Below are positions 7,355 through 14,518 of a DNA stretch of 25,389 bases, in pieces. The DNA comes from a virus. Location of the stretch: positions 1 through 25,389 of the IMG/VR virus record IMGVR_UViG_3300028844_001300; one strand, 5' to 3'. The notes under the pieces were generated by a model. The model was not told the origin of the DNA. It saw only the letters and a list, made by a program, of their open reading frames with translations, and searched no databases. The position numbers and the translations under genes are program-made. How positions within the stretch are numbered: the first letter of the stretch is position 1; each line of letters opens with the position of its first letter.

Positions 7355-9345
7355 TACTGATTATCCTTTATTAATTTTTCAAACTCTGGTGTCCATTTAT
7401 AAACCGTCTGTAACTTTCCGAGAGGGCCATCTTTTGTTCTTTGTCTTTTTTCCATAATTGGAACTTTCTCTTTACCAACCATTATGTAAGCTAGACCAGT
7501 AGAACCTGTAACTCTATTGGTTCTTGATACCTGAACATTTGCTTTGTCTACTTGTAATTTTTTCAAAAATTCTTTTTTAGAATTAACACCCAAAGCTTTC
7601 TTTAAGACATTTCCATCCAACACAACACCAGCATGATTTGTTTCAAACATACCCCTATATTTATGAACACCTTTTTTACCATCTATTGCATCCATATGCC
7701 CTTGTTTCCAAATATTATTTCCTTCAATAAAAGTTCCCAAACCAACACCATCAATTTTTATTTGGTCAAGTTCTTCTATTTGTTTATCAAGTAAATCAAT
7801 TGAATCTTTTCTTATTTTTTCAACAGAATCGTCTACATCAGGACCTCCTACTTGAGAATTTGCCCTACCAATCATCTTCTGTTGGTCTGTAGTTAAGTCT
7901 TTCACACCAGATGTAGAGTAATTCAAAAATGATTGTGCAACTTGTTTATCAGTTGGTGGTGTATCTGAACCATCAGGTAGGAAATCTGAATACTTTTTGT
8001 CTGTTTTAGGTATTTTTTTATCGGTGCTAAAACTCTTTTTTATTGCATCAAAATACTTCCTCGAATTACTACCAGCTGAAGAATTAATTAAAGCGTTAAG
8101 TATTTTATCATCAAAGTTATCTTTGAGGTGTTTAGCTGGTTCATTAGTAACACTTTTTAACTTAGTTTCTATTTCTGATAAACCATCTGCATAATTTCTT
8201 CTCTCTCCAGCCACAGCTTCTGACTCACTTTGTGATAATTTTCCATCATCACCTAATTGTAAAATAGCATCATCAGTTTGTGTTGCTTCCGCTTTATTAG
8301 AAGATTGAGCAATAATAGCACTTGTAGAATCTTTATCTGATGTAAACAGAATTGTGGCTTGACCTTTATCATTCTTAATAATAGTTGCAGTATCTGATGG
8401 ATTATCTCCACCCCCACCAACTCTAATTAATTCTATTATTTCGTCTTTTGGTATTTCATTACCATCTAAATCAACTACACTTGATGAGGATTTTATATCT
8501 TCCTCTTGTTTTTTTAATCCAGCCTTATCACCAAAATATTCTGATGTTTCTGTATTTTTCCATCCTAAGTCATTTGATGCATTTTGTGACCTTTGATGTT
8601 TTCTTTTACCACTTCTAACTGCAATCAATGTTTTAGTATATAATTCTCTTTGTTCTTTTGGTAGTCCATCTGGTAATTCACCTGTTTTTAAACCACCAGC
8701 CATCTTACTACTTGAATTTTGTTTTGCTAAATTAGAATCACCATATTTATCTAAAATACTTTTTACCAAATCTTCTTCTGTTGCATCAGGATTATCTTGT
8801 AATAAATCAGAAACCTCTCCACTCATAATCTCGTTATACATAGAACCAGCATTACCAGGTGCAGCTCCTTTTACATAACCACTTGATATATGTTTTTGTT
8901 TGGATTCATTGTCACCTTTTTCTTTTGGTTCATCTTTACCTATGTCTCTTTGAAAATCTTTACTAGGTGTAAGTTGTTTAGCATCTCTATCGAAATCACT
9001 TTTACCTTTTAAATCTTTACCATCTGGTTCTTTTGGTTTTTCACCTTTGTCATCGCTTTTTTGGTCTGATGATTTTACGTATTTACCAGCATCAGTTTTT
9101 ACAAAAACATCAGCATTAGAATCTTTTTCTTTACCTTTTTCTTTATATCTACCATAACCAATGGATACATATTTATCATCTTCATCTTCAGTTAAATTCT
9201 GAATAAATTCATTTGTAGCATCATATGACCAATCTTCTTCTATTAGTATACTTTTTAATTCTTCTAGATGTTCTATATTAGTTGGCTTAATAACACCAAC
9301 TCTGTAACTCCATTCCTTTAATATTTTCTGTAGATTTGGAATCAT
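7354..9345 (-). CDS. Large lysine-rich phage protein of unknown function, 663 residues
   Basis: Unrecognised. Residues 1-52 look like a compact helical domain: LQKILKEWSYRVG, then a helix LEELKSILIEEDWS and a helix ATNEFIQNL. Residues about 60-150 are low-complexity, rich in Lys, Asp and Ser (KEKGKEKDSN, KDLKGKSD), probably a disordered linker. A globular region follows, with RSGKRKHQRSQNAS near 240 and RVGGGGDNPSDTATIIKND near 307-325, a Gly-rich turn followed by beta strands. The C-terminal part includes FETNHAGVVLDGNVLKKALG, VQVSRTNRVTGSTGLAYIMV and TVYKWTPEFEKLI. Start ATG overlaps the polymerase stop (ATGA); its stop overlaps the next ATG. Position between the polymerase and ssb suggests DNA metabolism, but a virion protein is equally possible because structural genes lie directly upstream. 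Confidence 0.8.
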   Translation of the reverse strand: MIPNLQKILKEWSYRVGVIKPTNIEHLEELKSILIEEDWSYDATNEFIQNLTEDEDDKYVSIGYGRYKEKGKEKDSNADVFVKTDAGKYVKSSDQKSDDKGEKPKEPDGKDLKGKSDFDRDAKQLTPSKDFQRDIGKDEPKEKGDNESKQKHISSGYVKGAAPGNAGSMYNEIMSGEVSDLLQDNPDATEEDLVKSILDKYGDSNLAKQNSSSKMAGGLKTGELPDGLPKEQRELYTKTLIAVRSGKRKHQRSQNASNDLGWKNTETSEYFGDKAGLKKQEEDIKSSSSVVDLDGNEIPKDEIIELIRVGGGGDNPSDTATIIKNDKGQATILFTSDKDSTSAIIAQSSNKAEATQTDDAILQLGDDGKLSQSESEAVAGERRNYADGLSEIETKLKSVTNEPAKHLKDNFDDKILNALINSSAGSNSRKYFDAIKKSFSTDKKIPKTDKKYSDFLPDGSDTPPTDKQVAQSFLNYSTSGVKDLTTDQQKMIGRANSQVGGPDVDDSVEKIRKDSIDLLDKQIEELDQIKIDGVGLGTFIEGNNIWKQGHMDAIDGKKGVHKYRGMFETNHAGVVLDGNVLKKALGVNSKKEFLKKLQVDKANVQVSRTNRVTGSTGLAYIMVGKEKVPIMEKRQRTKDGPLGKLQTVYKWTPEFEKLIKDNQ

Positions 9346-10622
9346 ACAAACTTCTCCGTAATGTCTTTCATTTCATGATAATTTAATCCCCAGCTCACTT
9401 TAACTGGATACTTACCATCTTGTTCTAATATTTCTTTGACTTCCTTTAGGTAATCTAATCCATCTTCCATATTAAAGTCAAACAAAAAACTATCGTAACT
9501 ATATAGTATCAATTTACTTTCATAGTCTTTGATTTTAGGAATTAACTCTGATAAAGCTTTCATATTGTTTTCTGTTTCCATCAACTGAATCGTGTAGTTA
9601 AACAATTTATTAGCGTTCATACCTGTTAAATTTTTCCTATATATCTTCTTACTATAAATATCTGAAAGAATAAAATCATTTGATTTGTATTCCCTCCAAA
9701 GAGTGTTTATATAAATACTAACTTGATTAAAATATTCATTATTTTCTTTCACTTCATCGGGAATATAACCATATAAATACTTAAATGAAAGCTTTTTACT
9801 TTCTTCATAATCAACACCATACAACTTAGCCATATGTTCATGAACAGAACCATCTTCAAATTGATAACCGATTCTATCACCAATCAACCTAAGATGATAC
9901 GCATCATAATCCATCTCAACTAACACACCTGCTTTATGTCTACTAACATATGGTTTTCTACTACCATCTTTCTTATTAAGAGCTGCAAAGTTAACACCAC
10001 CATACCTATTTGATGGTCTACCAGTAGAAGTATATATGTTATATTCACTATATACCAAGTTAGACTCCGATTGTATACCATTTTGTTCAATATATGACAA
10101 GTTGTCTAGCACGTCATTATTATATGTCATTTTGTCATCACTATCACGCGTGCTTTCTATTTCAATTTTTAATTTTTTGGTTAATTTACGACAATATTCT
10201 AAATGTTTTAATATAGGAATTACTCTGTTTACATTTTTCTTTCGGTAGTGTTTCATATTAAAAAAGTTATGAGCATTGGTATCAATGTTATCGATATTTA
10301 ACGGTTCATTGGTTTTCATATAATGTAATAGATTTACATCAATGACATTATTAGTAGAAATAAGATGGTTTAATTTCTTTTTATCGTATGTGTATTTCTT
10401 AGTATCGGAGTGTAAGTTGGGAACTTCAATGTTTAAAGCTTCACTATGACTGAACGGTAGGATAAATTCATCACCACTCATGAATTGAACATATAGTAGA
10501 CATATATCTATTTCTGCTGGGTGTTTGTGTTCATCAGAAGATATTGGTATTAAAATACTATCTTCTTGTGAATATACTTTTAGGAATGAATCTAAACGTT
10601 CATTGTTTTCTATTATAACCAT
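9342..10622 (-). CDS. Minimal family A DNA polymerase
   Basis: Probable phage replicative polymerase. In its 426 residues the palm and fingers motifs are visible in the family A order: TSTGRPSNRYGGVNFAAL at 198-215 (the TGR...NLQN region), motif A MDYDAYHLRLIGDRIG at 237-252 with Asp238, a motif B-like KKLSFKYLYGY at 276-286, IQLMETENNMKAL near 345-357, and motif C YSYDSFLF with Asp377. Two deviations stand out: the motif B arginine position is Tyr272, and the residue after the motif C aspartate is Ser rather than Glu. The N-terminal 190 residues have strands such as IDICLLYVQFMSGDEFILPF resembling a 3'-5' exonuclease scaffold, but the D-x-E motif is not visible, so proofreading is probably absent. 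Typical family A phage polymerases are 600-700 residues. ATG has no strong binding site and follows the 207-residue gene after about 30 bases. Confidence 0.8.
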   Translation of the reverse strand: MVIIENNERLDSFLKVYSQEDSILIPISSDEHKHPAEIDICLLYVQFMSGDEFILPFSHSEALNIEVPNLHSDTKKYTYDKKKLNHLISTNNVIDVNLLHYMKTNEPLNIDNIDTNAHNFFNMKHYRKKNVNRVIPILKHLEYCRKLTKKLKIEIESTRDSDDKMTYNNDVLDNLSYIEQNGIQSESNLVYSEYNIYTSTGRPSNRYGGVNFAALNKKDGSRKPYVSRHKAGVLVEMDYDAYHLRLIGDRIGYQFEDGSVHEHMAKLYGVDYEESKKLSFKYLYGYIPDEVKENNEYFNQVSIYINTLWREYKSNDFILSDIYSKKIYRKNLTGMNANKLFNYTIQLMETENNMKALSELIPKIKDYESKLILYSYDSFLFDFNMEDGLDYLKEVKEILEQDGKYPVKVSWGLNYHEMKDITEKFV

Positions 10623-10652
10623 TGATAATACATATCATGTAACTTTACCAAA

Positions 10653-11276
10653 TTAAATTATTTTTCTCCTTGAGAGTTTACTCGTTACATCATCTATCGA
10701 ACCCTTTGGTGCTTTCCATAATTGTGAGGGAGATAGTATTTTTCGTAACTCTTCGTTTCCTCTTGTAGTACTAAAAGTATTTATTGTTCTTGTATTATCT
10801 CTAATAACTTCTGATTTCTTACCAGTCAATCTCCAAGATATTTTAACGTATCTAAATAATGTATTTTTGTTATCAAAATCTTCTTTAGAAATTTCAAACA
10901 ATTCACCGTTTAAGTTGTTTGCTTTCTGTGTAAAATATCTATTTAAACTACCACCACCATAATCACCTTCGGATGGAATTGGATTATATTTCTTTGGATA
11001 TTCATTTTTTACCACATTTTTTATTTTAGTATAAGTTGAAAATAAACTGTTACTACCGTCAATCTTTTCTATAATTTTTGAACTAGTACTATGACTACCA
11101 CCTGTCATAAATACTTCTCGTTTGGTATTTGTATAGTGTATATGATATTCTAATTCAGGTCTAACTGAACCACCATGTGTATATTTAAACTCATTTGGTT
11201 GTGTGATACCAACAACACTCGATTTAAAATCGGTGTCCTCATGTACTTGTTTTGCTTCTTCTTTTAATTTTGACAT
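10653..11276 (-). CDS. Phage protein of unknown function, probably virion-associated, 207 residues
   Basis: Not recognised with certainty. The protein has 207 residues, many aromatic and Gly residues, and no signal peptide, membrane segment or cysteine. Its first 60 residues include ELEYHIHYTNTKREVFMTGG, and a central part PSEGDYGGGSLNRYFTQKAN is followed by LFEISKEDFDNKNTLFRYVK and ISWRLTGKK, a pattern of beta strands seen in small phage structural proteins. The end (PSQLWKAPKGSIDDVTSKLSRRK) is basic. The ATG overlaps the stop of the 980-residue hub-like gene (TAATG), with GGAGG twelve bases upstream. Tight coupling to a baseplate gene argues for a tail or neck component; the next gene downstream is the polymerase, so this gene marks the boundary of the structural block. 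Confidence 0.75.
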   Translation of the reverse strand: MSKLKEEAKQVHEDTDFKSSVVGITQPNEFKYTHGGSVRPELEYHIHYTNTKREVFMTGGSHSTSSKIIEKIDGSNSLFSTYTKIKNVVKNEYPKKYNPIPSEGDYGGGSLNRYFTQKANNLNGELFEISKEDFDNKNTLFRYVKISWRLTGKKSEVIRDNTRTINTFSTTRGNEELRKILSPSQLWKAPKGSIDDVTSKLSRRKII

Positions 11277-14218
11277 TATGGCATGACACCTCCAGATTTT
11301 TCAAATAAATCCTGTGAGTTATTTTCTATTAATTTAGCTGATAATTTTTCGAATTTTTTCTTAGCTTCTGCTTCAACGCTTTCTTCAACTTTTTTCTTTT
11401 TAAAAATATTACCTTGTAAATTTTTTAATTGTTCTTTAGTTTTTTGAGGTATAGTTCTAGTATCAAAAATATAACCAAGTGTAGACCTCATCATTCCAGT
11501 TATAGTTGTAGTCCATCCACTAGAGTCAACCGAGTGTTCTACATTTGAAGCTTGAAATACACATGATTGTTTATATTTATTTGGTAGATATACTGAATGA
11601 AATGAGTTTCCAGGTTGTATTCCACCTATACCATCTGTATCCAATCCCAAATCAAACAACATTTCTATTGGTCTATTATCTGTAGTATTATCATCTTCAT
11701 CCCAAAAAGTTATCAAATCACTAATCGTTGAAATGTATTCATTTCTCATATTACCAGCTTCATCATACTTACTTGAAAAAAGTTGTTTATAGTTATCTGC
11801 TAACTTAGCCTGTACAGGACCATTAGGTCCTACTACAGCTTTCTGTTGACCTTGAGTTATCAATTGTTTTTTTTCATCAGTAGATAGGCTATCAAAAAAA
11901 GGTGGTGATATACTTGAATCAAAAAAATCTTCATTACCGCCACCAAAATTTGCAGATAACTTTTCAGCAACATCAGTTAATTCATCATTTAATGTACTTG
12001 ACAAATCTACTCCTTGTTTTGTTATAAATGTACGAATATCATCACCATCTGTCACACTTAGTGGTTCACTAGCAAGACCAGTTTTTGTTCCAATATTTTT
12101 TGTTGATTCATTTATATAAGCTAAATCAAGTCCTTTGTTTCTTTGGTCTTCTTTATCATTGAAAAGACCACCCGCCGCAACTCCAGCCATTTCTTGAAAT
12201 GAAGACTTTGAAAATGATTTTAAATTACTAGTATTTCCACCATACATTGCAGCTAACTGCATTTTAGATGGAATTTTAGCTGTTAAACTTTGACCTTTAA
12301 CAATACTATTATGTGTCCATACTGGAAAGTAAAATATACCTGGTTTTCCAAGAATTTTACCATCACTATCGAAGTTAGTTGCGTATGAACTTGGTGGTCG
12401 TTGAAAATCTATCCAAGTATGAGATGCGTCTATAATTTTTAATCTATAAGTTTCTACTTCATCACTAACTAACTTAAACTGCCAAAAATTTATTTTCTGA
12501 TTTAATAAATCAAACATAGACTCAAGAGCTTCGAATATATTAATCGACTCTACACCAATGTCATCACCAACACCAAAAGCTTGTTGTATTAATCTTGTAT
12601 TAATTAACATATTTCTCATGTATCCATATTTTATTTTACTTGTTTCTTCTTGTGGATATGCTTTATAATATTGTTTTTTTCTAACTTCTAATGGTTGACC
12701 TTTCATTTCTGGAAAATCTTTGTATAATTTTAAATTTTGTTCTGCTGATAGTCCTTTAGACTTAGATTCGATAGTATCAACGTCAAATTTAGAAAAGTTT
12801 TCTTCTTCATTGATAATTTTAGACAATCCTATAAGAGAATCTTTATCACCAGGAAATGTTACATCAGATCCAAAAACTTCTGTTGTAAACTTTTGTGACT
12901 GTGGTGTAAATTTACCAGGTAAAATATAATCTCTTATACTAAGAGTTTGCATTGCTTCATGACTTTTTATTTTTGTAGATACATAACTACTTGGTATTTT
13001 TGGTTTTAATGTATCGAGTTCTAGTTGTCTTTCTACTGACCTAAATTCAGAAACTATATCCGTATCCGATGTTAATGAAATAAATTTTGATAATATATTA
13101 TCCTCAAACCAACCCCATCGAACCCAACTATTTATATTACTCCTACCTTCATCCAATCTTATAAATTTATTAGGTGTATATCGTATTGTATAATTGACTT
13201 TTGTATCCCTTTCATGGTGCACTGCATTTGTTTCTGGAACAGGATTTTCATTAATTTCTGTGTTTAGAAATATATACTGATTAATATTTCTAAGAAAAAT
13301 TTTCAAAGAAACTGTACTGTTTAGTTTTATTAATTGATTAGTACCATCCTCTTCTAAAGAACCATTTTCTGCTTGTTTTATTGTGAATATGGTTTTATCA
13401 TCAGCTGATTTAGCGGCTTTTACTGTTTCTTGTTCTATATTATAAATAATAGTAGGATCTATTGTTGATATAGTACCTTCCGTATTACTCAATATGTTAA
13501 CACCAACACTAGTTATTATAGTTTCACAATCAAACCCACCATCTGGTCTTGTAGTAAACGAAAAATTTTTTATTACACCAGTCATCATATCATAATCACC
13601 GTTTTGTTCTATAACATCACGTAAATGATTACTATTATACGCATCTTCCTCAATCTCATTACCATCAGTATATGATCTAATATTTTGTAATGTATTTTTA
13701 TCATATACCCAACCCCATTGTATCATAACTGATTTACCATGAGCTAAAAAATGTGGCATCAATCTTTCAACATCATCAAAACTCCAACAAGTCCAACTTA
13801 TGGTTGCTTCTCTTCTAGCTTTTATTCCACCTAAAAAAGTAGCAGTAATTGATTTTATACCAGGCATTGGTCTTTTAGTTTTATTTTCTCCTGCATCAAA
13901 GTCGTAGTCATTTGAATAATATCTAGAACCATAAATGTCATCATAGCCAGCAGCCATATGGTCACCACCATATCCCATCAACGGATTTCCATCATCATCA
14001 GTTACTGTACCACCTGGAACTAACTCACCGCCCATTAGAATAACAGGATTTTTTTGACTAGATACCATTTTTGTAAAAGTAGTTCTAGTTAACATTTTTT
14101 CTTGAGTTAATTTTGGAGTTTTACTATCAGGATAGTATGGTGTCTCACGGCCAAATGCGTCCATTTTTTCACGCATTCTTTCTTGTAATTTTTTTGCAAT
14201 TGGTGTTAAGTTAATCAT
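11276..14218 (-). CDS. Large baseplate/tail hub-like protein, 980 residues
   Basis: Probable baseplate component. Near residues 125-165 a segment GIKSITATFLGGIKARREAT precedes ISWTCWSFDDVERLMPHFL and SVMIQWGWVYD, a beta-rich arrangement like hub proteins that ring the tail axis. Close to the C-terminus, CVFQASNVEHSVDSSGWTTT followed by ITGMMRSTLGY matches the common hub-protein pattern in which a 'V..HSI...GW.T' strand pair closes a barrel (the gp27/gpD type). The first 100 residues (charged helix, then MGGELVPGGTVTDDDGNPL) and the last 60 (Lys-rich helix ending KSGGVMP) look peripheral. T4 gp27 is only 391 residues, so this protein would carry large insertions, and no lysozyme domain is visible. 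It lies right after the LysM-type gene, matching the T4 order gp53 then hub genes. The hub call is inference. Confidence 0.6.
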   Translation of the reverse strand: MINLTPIAKKLQERMREKMDAFGRETPYYPDSKTPKLTQEKMLTRTTFTKMVSSQKNPVILMGGELVPGGTVTDDDGNPLMGYGGDHMAAGYDDIYGSRYYSNDYDFDAGENKTKRPMPGIKSITATFLGGIKARREATISWTCWSFDDVERLMPHFLAHGKSVMIQWGWVYDKNTLQNIRSYTDGNEIEEDAYNSNHLRDVIEQNGDYDMMTGVIKNFSFTTRPDGGFDCETIITSVGVNILSNTEGTISTIDPTIIYNIEQETVKAAKSADDKTIFTIKQAENGSLEEDGTNQLIKLNSTVSLKIFLRNINQYIFLNTEINENPVPETNAVHHERDTKVNYTIRYTPNKFIRLDEGRSNINSWVRWGWFEDNILSKFISLTSDTDIVSEFRSVERQLELDTLKPKIPSSYVSTKIKSHEAMQTLSIRDYILPGKFTPQSQKFTTEVFGSDVTFPGDKDSLIGLSKIINEEENFSKFDVDTIESKSKGLSAEQNLKLYKDFPEMKGQPLEVRKKQYYKAYPQEETSKIKYGYMRNMLINTRLIQQAFGVGDDIGVESINIFEALESMFDLLNQKINFWQFKLVSDEVETYRLKIIDASHTWIDFQRPPSSYATNFDSDGKILGKPGIFYFPVWTHNSIVKGQSLTAKIPSKMQLAAMYGGNTSNLKSFSKSSFQEMAGVAAGGLFNDKEDQRNKGLDLAYINESTKNIGTKTGLASEPLSVTDGDDIRTFITKQGVDLSSTLNDELTDVAEKLSANFGGGNEDFFDSSISPPFFDSLSTDEKKQLITQGQQKAVVGPNGPVQAKLADNYKQLFSSKYDEAGNMRNEYISTISDLITFWDEDDNTTDNRPIEMLFDLGLDTDGIGGIQPGNSFHSVYLPNKYKQSCVFQASNVEHSVDSSGWTTTITGMMRSTLGYIFDTRTIPQKTKEQLKNLQGNIFKKKKVEESVEAEAKKKFEKLSAKLIENNSQDLFEKSGGVMP

Positions 14219-14220
14219 AA

Positions 14221-14517
14221 CTATTCACCATTCAATTGTTTGAATTTCCGTATAATTTTATTAGTATTTGTTGGGATTCTTATAAGTTCACCAGTATTAA
14301 TAATTACTCTTCCTTTTATACCATTTGCTTTTGCAATTATCCACCATAAACTATTATCACCATAGTATTGAAAAGCCAAATTGTCTATTCTAGTACCTTG
14401 TTTTGCAGATATAAATTGATCTGAATTTTCAATTGGTATTGGGGGATATAGAGTAGTAGTATACACTCTGTTACCAGCTCTATCTATTTTTGTATTAGTA
14501 TTTGAATATCTTTTCAT
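14221..14517 (-). CDS. LysM-domain baseplate protein, gp53-like
   Basis: A 98-residue protein whose central part is a LysM-type fold: GTRIDNLAFQYYGDNSLWWI at about 41-60, IAKANGI, then INTGELIRIP near the end. The order 'low strand, D.LA..YYGD..LWW.IA.AN, ..G..L.IP' is the pattern of tail LysM proteins such as the C-terminal part of T4 gp53 (196 residues) and P2 gpX. In a virion this domain joins baseplate wedges or hub to the tail tube, not peptidoglycan. N-terminal residues 1-35 (KRYSNTNTKIDRAGNRVYTT) look like an extended strand. It starts one base after the stop of the 852-residue gene (TAA A ATG) and ends two bases before the hub-like ATG, so it is translated with both. Confidence 0.75.
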   Translation of the reverse strand: MKRYSNTNTKIDRAGNRVYTTTLYPPIPIENSDQFISAKQGTRIDNLAFQYYGDNSLWWIIAKANGIKGRVIINTGELIRIPTNTNKIIRKFKQLNGE

Positions 14518-14518
14518 T

